This document shows positions 12,816 through 22,819 of a DNA stretch of 64,000 bases, one piece after another. The stretch covers positions 1 through 64,000 of the forward strand of contig JAGYYJ010000468.1 of NCBI GenBank assembly GCA_019671005.1. The letters run 5' to 3'. This stretch comes from Hibiscus mutabilis (taxonomy: Eukaryota; Streptophyta; Magnoliopsida; Malvales; Malvaceae). Both the position numbers and the translations under genes were made by a program. The stretch's first letter is position 1, and the number at the start of each line of letters is the position of its first letter. The notes under the pieces were generated by a model. It had not been told where the DNA came from. It saw only the letters and a list, made by a program, of their open reading frames with translations, and did not search any database.

Positions 12816-13144
12816 AGTCTTCATGGTTTTGCCTTGCACTTTTGAATTGTAATCAATTTAGTCACTTCGTTAAATACAATTGAAAATTGAAGTTTAAATT
12901 TGTTCAATTTAGTCTTTTTTTAATTAGAAGTTTAAATTTATTCAATTTAATCTCTTTTCTTCTTAAATTTCAATTTAATGATTTAATTTAATGAAATTAA
13001 CTTTCACTTATTTGTTATATGATTTAATTTAAACATGTAGTATAGATGTATTCACTTTAAACACTTAGATTTAATTCAAAATAATTATTTTAGAGCCTTA
13101 GCCTTATGTTCATTAATAATTCAAATAGGATTTAAATAATTGTT

Positions 13145-13715
13145 GAAAATTAATTAAGGTTTTATCTAACCTATGCATGTATGCACAGTTAAGGGTCATT
13201 TAAAACGTAGATTAAATACAAGATTGCATTGAAAAATCTATATCATTTAATGTATTACAAAATCCTAAAAGATTTCATTGAAAAAAAACTAATGTATTTA
13301 TTAGTTAGGGTTTAGTGTTTCGAGTTTAGGTTTCAAGGTTTATGGTTTTAGGGTTTAAGGTTTAGTTTTAGGGGTTTAGGGCTAGGTTTTAGGGTTTGTT
13401 TTTTAGGTTTAGTTTTTGTATTTAAGGTTTAGGGTGTTAGGGTATATGGTTTATGATTTTTAGGGTTTAGCATTTGGGTTTTAGTATTTAGGTTTAAGGT
13501 TTAGAATTTAGGGTTAGGATTTATGATTTAGGGTTTAGGGTTTTAGTGCTTAGGGGTTTTATAATACATTAAATGAGAGTTTATTTAATGAAATCTTTTT
13601 GATTTTGTAATACATTAAATGATAGATTTTTCAATGGAATCTTGTATTTATTCCAAGCTCTTAGATAACCTTAACCTATGCATGTATGCCTAGGTTAGAC
13701 AAAGCCAATTAATAA
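13145..13715. mobile_element. Fold-back or MITE-like element with telomere-like core
   Basis: Two arms of about 160 bases (13146-13310 and 13556-13715) are imperfect reverse complements of each other. Shared landmarks are TCTAACCTA plus GCATGTATGC, ATTGAAAAATCTA, ATTTAATGTATTACAAAATC and AAAAGATTTCATT. The sequence AATTGTT occurs at 13138-13144 and 13716-13722 and may be a target duplication. The element has no coding capacity, so it would be non-autonomous. The superfamily cannot be decided; long arms and a 7-bp or longer duplication would fit a Mutator-like or fold-back type. Confidence 0.65.
13305..13560 (+). repeat. Degenerate telomere-like repeat (TTTAGGG-related)
   Basis: The plant telomere heptamer TTTAGGG appears about eight times exactly, mixed with variants such as TTTAAGG, TTTAGTT and GTTAGGG over about 250 bases. 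It forms the loop between the two arms of the fold-back element. Confidence 0.85.
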
Positions 13716-14118
13716 AATTGTTTAAGAGATTTGAGAATTTAAATTTGAATAGTGTCCAAATGCAATTGGATGCTATTCAACATGAATTCTTGAATTAAAT
13801 AAACAATGTTTATTAAAACCCTACAAATTCTACATAACACATAAATAATATAAAACCTTTAAATAGGGTGAATTACTTTTAAATATTATAGTGTAAATAT
13901 TATATATAATTTTAAAATTCAGTTAGGAATGGTTGTTGGAAAATAATGGATAACTAAGGAACTTTGAGGCATATTATTTATTGGTAAATTTTGAGTTTTG
14001 AATAATAAACATTATGGTTTATATTCTACTCTATGATACCTTTAAAATGATGTATAATATGCTCAAATTGGTTGAATGGTGAATGAGAAATTGATGCTCA
14101 AAGTAAGCTACTTGCAAA
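13716..14118. other. AT-rich spacer before the copia LTR
   Basis: Nothing recognisable apart from the possible target duplication at its left end. Confidence 0.4.
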
Positions 14119-15150
14119 TGTTGTTGAGAAAATAAAATAGCTTCTTAGAACACTCTCATCCCACATTGAAAAGTGTAAAAAGTATGGAAAGGTGTTCATA
14201 AGCTAGAAATAACTTGTTGGCTAGTAAATATGTAAGCCAAAGTTGCATGACATGAGTGACGTGAAATGTGGAGATTTGGTGGAGCTTAATTGCCTACCAA
14301 AATTTTAACTTGCGTAAATGGTTTTACTTTTCTCAATACTTTTGACTTTTGGTATTCCAAATCAAGACTCTTCATTTTTCAGCAATTTATTGTCCATTAT
14401 GAGCCTTTCCTACAACTTTTATTTGCTTCCCTTTCAAATTCCTCTCATTTTTCTCACTATAAATAGGATCAAAGTTTTTTTCATTTGAGATATCTCAAGT
14501 CATTCCATCTCTTTCTTTCAAATTTTGTTCAGTGGTGATAGAAGAAGGATCGATTGAATTTGACTTGTTCACTGAAATCTTGTTGTTTTGAACACTTGTC
14601 GTTGTATCTTAGGAGATAGATTTCCAAGAATTTCTCAGCACAGGGAGAGGAGAATTTGTCTTGCTGAGACTGTTTATATAGTCCTCAACATCTACTCCAG
14701 TTTGTCAAGTCCAAGTTTAGCGTAAAATTTCTGTTCATTTTGTAATTAATTTTCAATTAATTATTTTTTGTAAATTATTGTTCTGAATTTATATTCAATT
14801 ATACTTGTGTATTTTTCCTTTTATCTAAAAATCTTAAGACAAACATTTTCCAATCAAAAGGTGAATACGAACCGTTGATTAAAAAGACAGTATGACAGTG
14901 CATGCCTAGGTTGGTTCTTTGAAAGACCTAGTATTTAAGTGTGCTTTTGCACCACCTCTCTTTCAAAAGTTACCTGCCTAGTGCTTTGTTCATTATTGTG
15001 TTTTCTATTAGGGTAAAACTTTTGTTTGGGGTTTTAGTTTACTAAATTCCTATTGTTTAACAAAAGTGGATAATTGTGTTTCTATTTCTGGTTTTTAGTG
15101 TCTAACTAAATTCCTAACGTTTAACATATCCATAATTTTTCTGATTCTGG
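14119..15150 (+). repeat. Probable 5' LTR and leader of the copia element
   Basis: The block begins TGTTGAGAAAATAAAATAGC and contains TCCCACATTGAAAAGTGTAA and a TATA box, TATAAATA, at 14458-14465. This is a layout common in plant copia LTRs. AT-rich leader follows up to the first gag sequence near 15180. No second copy of this LTR exists in the window, and no clear tRNA-Met primer site is visible, so the borders are uncertain. Confidence 0.45.
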
Positions 15151-15179
15151 TTTTGTTTCTGAATTCCAGACATGAAAAT

Positions 15180-16090
15180 TGACTGAAACATACAAGAACT
15201 CATCCAAGTCCTCGATCTGGTGGTGCTATACTCTGGACTCAAACCTGTGGACAAAGTCAAACGTTGCCAATGTTTGTGATACATAACGAAAAGCCTACGA
15301 AATTCATTGGAGAGAATTTCATGATGTGGCAACAGAAAATGTTGTTTTATTTGACCATATTGTGTTTGGCCAAATTTCTAAAGGATGGTCCTCCCTCTTT
15401 TGTTAGAGAGGATGAGGTAGATACTACTACCACCTTTCATGTTGTTGAGGCTTGGGAGCACTATGATTTTCTATGTCATAATTATATTTTTTGAACGGCT
15501 TATCCGATGCACTATATGAAGTGTACAATGTTAAGAAGATAGCTAAAGAATTAAGGAGTCATTGGACCATAAATACAAAACTGAAGATGTTGGAGCTAAG
15601 AAATTTCTAGTTGCCAAATTCCTAAATTTTGTAATGATTGATTCTAAAGCTATTGTTAATCAGGTGCACGAACTTCAATTGATTATTCACGGTATTCTCG
15701 TTGAAGGGATGGTTATCAGTGAATCATTTTAGGTGGAAGCCATTATTGAAAAGCTACCTCATGCTTGGAATGACTTCAAGAACTATCTCAAGCTTAAGAG
15801 AAAGGAGATGAAAATGGAAGATCTTATCAGACTTCGAATTAAAGAAGACAAACGTGGTGTAGCCAAAAAACTCAACAAAACAACCTATCACAATGTTGCT
15901 AAAGCAAATGTGGCAGAAGTCAAAAAAGACTTTAAGAAAAAGAAACAACCTCGGACTAGGTCTAAATTGGGACCTAGAGGCGATGTTTCAAGAAGCCTAA
16001 ATTTCAAGGGAAGTGCTTCAATTGCAATAAGATGGGATACAAGTCATCTGACTGTGGCTTCCCATAGATACCTAGAACAAACGAGGCCAA
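15180..16090 (+). pseudogene. copia Gag remnant
   Basis: Gag packages the element RNA. A fragment from 15264 reads EKPTKFIGENFMMWQQKMLF, the conserved start of the plant copia Gag domain. A second from 15733 has IIEKLPHAWNDFKNYLKLKR. A zinc knuckle near 16015-16055 reads CFNCNKMGYKSSDC, where the usual His is Tyr, so metal binding is probably lost. Stops and shifts near 15495, 15730 and 15950 break the frame. Confidence 0.8.
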
Positions 16091-16094
16091 TTTC

Positions 16095-16500
16095 GTGGAT
16101 GACATCTCTAAAGAAGTATCTGATCTTAACCTATGTGTTGTGATTTCTGAAGTCAACTTGGTTGACTCAAACCCAAGAGAATGGTGGCTTGATACTGGTG
16201 CCACACATCATATATGTTGTGGCAAGGACTCATTTGCTGAGTTGGTTCTTTATGAGAAATTAGAGATGCTCTATATGGGAAACGATGTAACTTCCAAGAT
16301 CAAGGGGAAGGGTACTCTGATTTTGAAGATGACTTATGGCAAAGAGCTAAAGCTTCAAAATGTGTTGTATGTGCCTGATATCTGAAAGAAACTTGTTTCT
16401 GGGACACTCCTAAGTGTGCATGGCTTTAGAATGGTGTTTGAATCTTAAAATTAGTTTTTCCAAAGGTGGAATGTTTGTGGGGGAGGATATGCATTGAATG
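16095..16500 (+). pseudogene. copia aspartic protease
   Basis: The frame at 16095-16385 contains WWLDTGATHHIC, with the catalytic Asp-Thr-Gly, then a Gly-rich flap region and LQNVLYVPDI. A TGA follows at the place where copia proteins continue with the conserved KNLVSG phrase, which is present in frame just beyond it. The protease core itself is intact in sequence, but it is cut off from integrase by stops. Confidence 0.8.
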
Positions 16501-16559
16501 GCATGTGGAAACTCAATGCTATCTCTGTAAAAGCAAAAACTATGAATAAGAATAATGCT

Positions 16560-17480
16560 TCTTCTTTTGTTTATATGCTTGAGTCATTTAATTTATGGCA
16601 CAGAGGCTCAAACACATTAATTATGATACTTTATGTATATTAATTCACTTAGAGCACATTCCTTCATTTCACAATAATTATAATCACAAATGTGAAACTT
16701 GCGTTGAAGCAAAAATTAACAAAGTCTTCTTTTCAACCCATTGAAAGAAATAGAACCGCTTGATCTAATACATAGAGATGTTTTGACTTGAAGTTTGTTC
16801 AAACTAGAGGGGGAATAAATATTTTATTACCTTCATTGATGATAAAACAAAATATCGTTATGTTTATTTGCTTAAAAGTAAAGACGAAGCTCACATCCAC
16901 CTAAAAAGTAAAGACGAAGCTATAGAGAAATTTATTCTCTATAAGCATAAGTTTAAACCCAACTTAATAAAAAGGATTAAGATGGTGAGAAGTGATCTTG
17001 GTGGTGAATATGTTGAACCATTTGGCGAATATTATGCACAACATGGTATTATTCATGAAGTAATACCACAGTACTCTCTCCTCAACCAAATGGACTAGCA
17101 AGAGTAGAAAAAATTAAACCTTGAAGGAAATGATGAACACAATGTTGGGAAGCTGCGGGATGTCACAAAACATGTGGGGGAAGCTATTTTATCAGCTAAT
17201 TACCTTTTAAATAAGGTGCATCGAAAGAAAAATGACAAGACACCATATGAGTTATGGAAAGGTAGAAAACCTTTCACAACTACTTAAAAGTGTGGGGTTG
17301 TCTTGCAAAGGTAATGGCTCCATTACCAAAAAAATGAAAATAGGTCCTAAAATGGTGGATTATATTTTCATTGGATATACACATCACATCAATGAATATC
17401 GTTTTCTTCTGCATGAATTAAAAATCCAAAAATTCACAAGAACACAATACTTGAATCAAAGAATGCCTCATTTTTGAAAA
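16560..17480 (+). pseudogene. copia integrase
   Basis: Fragments follow the copia integrase order. Near 16600-16710 a degraded His/Cys zinc region (HNHKCETC) appears. At 16868-17098 the catalytic core has VRSDLGGEYV, with the second catalytic Asp. At 17232-17477 the C-terminal part includes IGPKMVDYIFIGYTHH. A short duplication within the core repeats about 18 bases (AAAAGTAAAGACGAAGCT at 16873 and 16902). Several frameshifts make it inactive. Confidence 0.8.
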
Positions 17481-17757
17481 TATATTCCCTTGTAAGACTA
17501 GGGATATTGATTCAAGTTCAATGAAACGAACTTTGGAGACTATTGATAAAGTAGTCAAGACGTTCAACAAGAGGTCTAAAATTGAAGTAGAGCGTAGGGA
17601 GAAGTAAACGGCAAGGGTGGAAAATCTTTCGGATCAGATTTTCTAACCTACATGCTAGAGGCTGAACCTCAAACTTATAGTGAAGCAATATGCTCATCTG
17701 AAAGCACTTTGTGAATGCTATAAAAGTGGGAGGATCGGCCGGTGGAGATAGTTCCAT
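17481..17757 (+). pseudogene. copia integrase-RT linker, truncated
   Basis: The sequence continues with pieces resembling the hinge before copia reverse transcriptase: a basic run near 17590 and FGSDFLTYMLEAEP near 17630, followed by SEAICSSES. It ends near 17757, where Tat-type sequence begins. No reverse transcriptase motif is present. Confidence 0.65.
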
Positions 17758-17962
17758 AAAAATTTCAAATAAGAGATAATGAGGGTGAACAATATGAGCG
17801 TTTATGATGCTCCAAAGAATGCCATAATCAGACCACTCAATGCTGTAGTGGGAAGTTCATAATGTTCAAACAAGAAAGAATCTTGGGGCTCAAGAAGGGA
17901 AAATGAGAAGGCAACCTTCACACCTGTACCAATGTCATATGCTAAATTCTACCCTTAATTAT
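17758..17962 (+). pseudogene. Element E, early gag fragment
   Basis: The stretch ends with FTPVPMSYAKFYPQ, a conserved Gag phrase of this Tat lineage, and is cut by element F right after it. Upstream, bases 17770-17920 give only weak similarity and contain a stop. The last five bases, ATTAT, are the target site duplicated by F. Confidence 0.75.
17958..17962. repeat. Left target-site duplication of F (ATTAT)
   Basis: ATTAT lies directly before TGTAACACCC and recurs at 47780-47784 directly after GGGCATTACA. A five-base duplication is standard for Ty3/gypsy integration. Confidence 0.9.
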
Positions 17963-20900
17963 TGTAACACCCTACGCCGGGTTAGGAGAGGAGCGTTACG
18001 GAATAAGATACGAGGTAAATCATGTTATCAATACAATTATAACATACAAGATTAGGGCCAATTAAAATTTTCCATTTACTTGGTGAACAAGACACCATTC
18101 GACTAAGCTATACCACAAGATTAACTAATCATTAAACATAGCTATGTCCATTACTTAGGTATTCTAATTCATCAATAGTTATAATCAAGTTCACTAGAGA
18201 TCAATACCAATAATGCGCAACAATTAGACCATTATATACATACTTAAATACATTTACATCTCTCAAAATGCATGATCCAATATTTTAGGGTTAACACATT
18301 ACTATAACTATCAAGTACATATAATTATAAATCCTTAAAGTTCCAAACATGTGAACTAGCATGAGTTCTAAGGTTAACTCTAACCACCACCATCTAGGAG
18401 TATCGACAACGGGTACCAAAATCATACTCGAACTATGCTTGTTTCTTGCTTCAAATCCAAGTAAGATAACTTGTCAATTAAGTATCTGGTTCGAGTATCC
18501 TTAAACCTGTGGTTTGGGAATAAGGAAAAACAAGAGTGGTAAGTACATAAAGTACTTAGTGAGGTAGTTCCTAAATCTATCAATTTATCAAGGTTATTAA
18601 CTTTTATTCCTTATTCATTTTAATCAAGATTAACCTAGCTAGGCTTCAATTGAGCAAAGTCATGACCTATCTAGTTCCTCATGTACCATTCGAATAGGCA
18701 AGCTTAGGTAATCAAGAAGTATTTCAAATCCCACATAGAACAATCAAGCAAGTAGGCACTTTCAAATACTAGCTATTCAAGCAAGCAAGATTTGCAAGTA
18801 TCAAACAAATCAATCATGGAGATCATAATTTCCAATTCGAATAGGGTCTTATATCATGTGACTTATTTTTCAAGTAAGGTTTAAATCAAGATAACATATT
18901 CATCATTCCTTCATATAATTCTATTTCATATCAAATTCAATAGTTAGTATCAAATTGCACATTATTCATTCAAGATTACAAGTCTTTCTTTTAAGTTCAT
19001 ATAATCTTGTTTTGCCTTGGTAGATAGTAGGACTAGGTAATCGAGTCACGTGTTAAGGTACACAAATTACCGGATCATGTTAAGGTGTCTTCTACACCAC
19101 GTATTAGAGTACACAAGGTGATCATGTTAAGGTGTCTGCTACACACATATTAAGGCACACAAAGTACCAACCATGTTAAGGTGCCATCTACACCACATAT
19201 TAGGGTATACAAAGTACGAACATATTAAATAGAGCTCCAGACTCTAAGGCATGGCGTCCTACCTAAAGCCAACTAGCAACCAAGGACTTGTTGAATCTTT
19301 TATTATTAAGCAATCACACATCAAGTGATTAAGCAACAAGTATAGCAAGGTCAAGATCATTTTACAAGCTTTCATGTACTTCCATTATGTACAAATTCAA
19401 GCAATATCAAGCAACCAACAATTTCAAGAGCATATTCATTCCATTGAACACAAATTATCAAGCACAACCCATGGCAGCATTCGAATAGGGTACAGAACCA
19501 TAGAGAACAAACAATTGTTTCATTTCCACAATCAAACCATGTTGCAAGCATATTGAATTGTCAAGTCTTTAATTAGTCCATTCTTCCCTTAATGTAATAT
19601 TACAAAATATAATTTAAGTTCATTTCATGTTATATATCATCAAGTAAGTATTTAGACATGCAACTTTGGTTAGAACACTAGTTCCAACCCTAAGAAAGAC
19701 TACACTCACAATACTCCAAGCTAGCTAGTCTTGTATTTCTATTCCTTTTTGTCTATCCCTTGATGACTTATTTCCTTCAGCAGCCTCCTCTAATCTTTCC
19801 TCTATCAAGTCACACACAAAACATAGAAAGATCATTAGAATCAGTACATCAATAATTCAAGTTCATTTGAACTACATTATCCAAAACAGTTTCTGCCCTG
19901 ACAGTTTGGACACCCTTTAGTAACCTGTTCATATCTTTTAATCTACTCATTGGATTTTCAATTAATTTATACCACCAGAAAGCTTATTCAATTACCTTTT
20001 AACCATATAAGGCTCATATTTTAATTCCTTCTATATCAATACAGTTTTTAATTTAAAGTCAGGTCCTTTTTCCAGTGACTATTCTACCAGCTTGTAGTTT
20101 AATCCAATTTAGTGAGCTTTTTATCCTAGGACCCTTACTAGTTCATTTTAGTCCTTTTTACCATTGATTTCCCTGATTTTCCCCTATTCTTACAAGTTAA
20201 GGTTGGCCCCTAATTAGTACATCTAGGTCCTCAAATTAGCAAATTTCACAGGTTAGTCCAAATTCACCTATTCTGCCAATACACTCATTAAAGCTATTCA
20301 TTTAACCTTAATTCATGCCAACCTAACTATCAAACATTCATTTTTCTCCCTCCCCTATATTTTAATAACTTTTCCAGCCTTTATTTCAGTTCAATTCAAT
20401 CCCAAATTAACCAATTCATTCAAAAACAGTCCCTAATCGTTTTGTAACTACAATTGTGACTAGTTTGCTTACCAATTCAATTTCTTCAATTTAACTACCA
20501 ATCTAACTTGATCAAGACCTCATTTAAAAATATCACATGATTTCTATAGGGTAATTTCACATTAGCATCTTCTCCTATTCATTTAACACATCAATTCATT
20601 CAATTGAATCACTTGGTCAATTCGGCTAGCATGCTTTAACTATCAATCCAATGTTTGTACAATCTAGCATTTTACCCACGGTTCCTTCTTTCAAATCACT
20701 TAGTTCTAACATTAATTCAAGCATCATTTAAGTTTATACAACAACTAATTCTATCTATAAGCATCACACAACAAATTTAAACCAATATCATCATTCAATC
20801 GAATGAACAAAAAGGACAACATGCTTACTTACTTCCTAGCTTAATTTCAATGGATAATCCCTACACATGCAAGCTCCTATCTTAGTATCAATGGTGTTTT

Positions 20901-21252
20901 TCTCTTAAACTCTCTCTCACTAAGGCTCTCCTCTTCAATTCGGTAAATGGAAGAATGAGAAAAATGAAGATGATAATTCTCCTTAAGTGGATTTCGGAAA
21001 GGAATATTTTATCCTTTAATTAACTATTAATCAAGGCTTAAGCAAGGGCATTTGCGGAATGTGGAACTTTAGCATGCAAGCTCTAAATTTGTTAAACAAT
21101 TTGATTGAGTCCTCCTAATTTGATCACCAATTTCTTTCCATCTTTCAATTAAGTCATTAACTTATCTAATTAGCCTAATTACAAAATCCAATTAAATTAG
21201 CTACTGAGGCAATTGGTTTCAATACTTTTAGGCTAGGATTTAGGGCATTACA
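17963..21252 (-). repeat. 3' LTR of F (3290 bp)
   Basis: It runs from TGTAACACCC to GGGCATTACA and aligns over its whole length with the split 5' LTR (36007-37870 plus 46424-47779). Relative to that copy it keeps an extra segment of about 75 bases near 20215-20300. It contains a short tandem array at 19048-19224. Confidence 0.93.
19048..19224. repeat. Minisatellite, about 52-bp unit, within the F 3' LTR
   Basis: Three to four imperfect copies of a unit containing CATGTTAAGGTGTCT, then CTACACCAC-TATTAG-GTACACAA, follow one another. The same array lies in the other F LTR at 37098-37276. One to two copies in reverse orientation lie in the LTRs of G (near 25370-25450 and 31040-31180). Confidence 0.85.
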
Positions 21253-21270
21253 ACTCTCCCCTCCTTAAAA
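21253..21270 (-). other. Polypurine tract of F
   Basis: The minus strand reads AAGGAGGGGAGAGT immediately before the 3' LTR. This is where plus-strand DNA synthesis would be primed. Confidence 0.8.
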
Positions 21271-21720
21271 GAAAAATTAGTCCTCGAATTTTACCTGAAT
21301 TGAACAAGTGAGGATATTGCTTTCTCATTGTATCCTCAGGCTCCCAAGTTGCTTCTTCTACCTTGTGATTTTTCCATAATACCTTCACTTGGGAGATGTT
21401 CTTGTTCCGAAGTCTCTTGACTTCCCTATCAAGAATTTGAATTGGTTCTTCCTTATAGGATAGATCGGGATTTAATTCCACCTCTTCCGGCTCTAGAATG
21501 TGGAATGGATCCGATCGATACTTTATGAGCATTGAGGCGTGGAATACATTGTGGATCTTATCGAACTCACTAGGAAGTGCCAGTCGATAAGCCACTGGAC
21601 CAATTCTTTCAACAACTTTGAAAGGTCCGATGAATTGGGGACTGAGCTTTCCCTTTCTTCCGAACCTGAAGACTTTCTTCGAAGGAGGGACTTTGAGAAA
21701 TACTTTGTCTCCAACATTGT
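21271..21720 (-). pseudogene. F integrase C-terminus and chromodomain
   Basis: The chromodomain of Tekay elements steers insertion to heterochromatin. The frame at 21595-21248 reads YRLALPSEFDKIHNVFHASM (the end of the integrase C-terminal domain). It then passes a spacer and ends in VKVLWKNHKVEEATWEPED and the tail QYPHLF, the chromodomain with its conserved Trp residues. The frame is fully open for about 100 residues and runs on past the usual end towards the polypurine tract. An overlapping frame at 21717-21523 carries the preceding integrase part with a shift. Confidence 0.85.
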
Positions 21721-22819
21721 ACTGGATATCTCTTCATTTTAAGTCTGCATAAGCCTTTTGCCTATCAAAGGCTTGTTTCAATCAGTCATGGATGATTTGG
21801 ACTTGCTCTTCTGTTTCCTTGAGCAATTGAGGTCCTAACACTTTGTTTTCCAATTTCGGACCAGCGTAGAGGTGTTCTGCATCTCCTTCCATACAGAGCT
21901 TCAAATAGGGCCATTTGAATTGAAGTTTGATAGCTGTTGTTGTAGGCAAATTCTACAAGAGGTATGGATTTCTCCCAATTTTTCCTGAAATCAATAACAC
22001 AAGCTCTAAGCATGTCTTCGAGCACTTGTATTACTATTTCGGATTGGCCATCACTTTGAGGATGAAAGGCCGTGCTTAGATTTAGTTTAGTTCCAAGAGC
22101 TCGTTGTAAAGTTCTCAGAATCGAGCTGTGAATCTAGGATCTCGATCGGAGACAATTGAAGTAGGGACTCCGTGTAAATGAATCACTTCACGAATATACA
22201 AATCAGCTAGAGTTTCCAAGCTATAGTTCATTCGAACAGGGATGAAGTGAGCCGACTTAGTGAATATATCAACTATCACCCACACTGAATCGCACTTTCT
22301 TGGCGTGCAAGGTAGACCACTCACGAAGTCCATGGTGATTGATCCCATTTCCACTAAGGGAATTCAAGAGGTTGGAGCAATCTAGTAGGAACTCGATGTT
22401 CAGCTTTAACTCTTTGGCAAGTTAAACAATTTGGTACATAATCATTGATGGATGCTTTCATTCCTAGCCACCAATACAAGGGTTTTAGATCCTTGTACAT
22501 CTTAACCGATCCAGGGTGGATCGAAAAAAGAACTCTGATGAGCTTCTTGCAAAACTTCATTCTTTAGGTCATTGTTGTTTGGAATACACACCTATTCTTG
22601 AAATATAGTATGCCATTCGAATGGATAGAGAAATCTTGATTAGCTTTTGAGTCAAGCTTGAGATGATAGTTTGAAGTACAGATTCGGTTTGCTGCAATTC
22701 TTTGATTCTCGAGATTAGGTTGCATTGAACTTGTAGCTCGGACAAAAATCCTCGCTTTTGATACATTAGAAGGTGAGCATTAATAGCATTCGAAGCTACA
22801 AGATGAACAAGATAGTTTA
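21721..22819 (-). pseudogene. F integrase (zinc region and catalytic core)
   Basis: Integrase inserts the DNA copy. Reading leftwards on the minus strand, the RNase H-integrase linker (22800-22570) contains INAHLLMYQKRGF. The zinc region at 22560-22354 keeps CLTCQRVK. The core at 22354-22115 keeps two catalytic Asp residues (ITMDFVSGLP and SDRDPRF), and the third residue, Glu, is in DGQSEIVIQVLEDML near 22030. Frameshifts at about 22355, 22100 and 21780 break the gene. Unlike element I, there is no extra sequence between Gln and the LEDML block. Insertion G cuts the gene upstream at 22819. Confidence 0.85.

Larger units (their letters stand above)
12029..13137. other. AT-rich spacer
   Basis: No coding region is visible. 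The stretch holds the promoter-like block at 12559-12687 and a 34-bp direct repeat at 12710-12815, described separately. The rest is AT-rich filler. Confidence 0.5.
14119..17757 (+). mobile_element. Truncated Ty1/copia retrotransposon
   Basis: The plus strand shows copia order: gag, protease, integrase, then the start of the linker to reverse transcriptase, where the element stops abruptly near 17757. Reverse transcriptase, RNase H and the 3' LTR are missing. Beyond the break the sequence is Tat-type gag. Frames are interrupted throughout. The copia identity is secure from the domain order and the DTGATHHIC protease motif. Confidence 0.85.

Noticed and set aside
13305..13560. True telomere or chromosome end
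   Set aside because: The repeats are degenerate, short, and enclosed by inverted arms with ordinary DNA on both sides.
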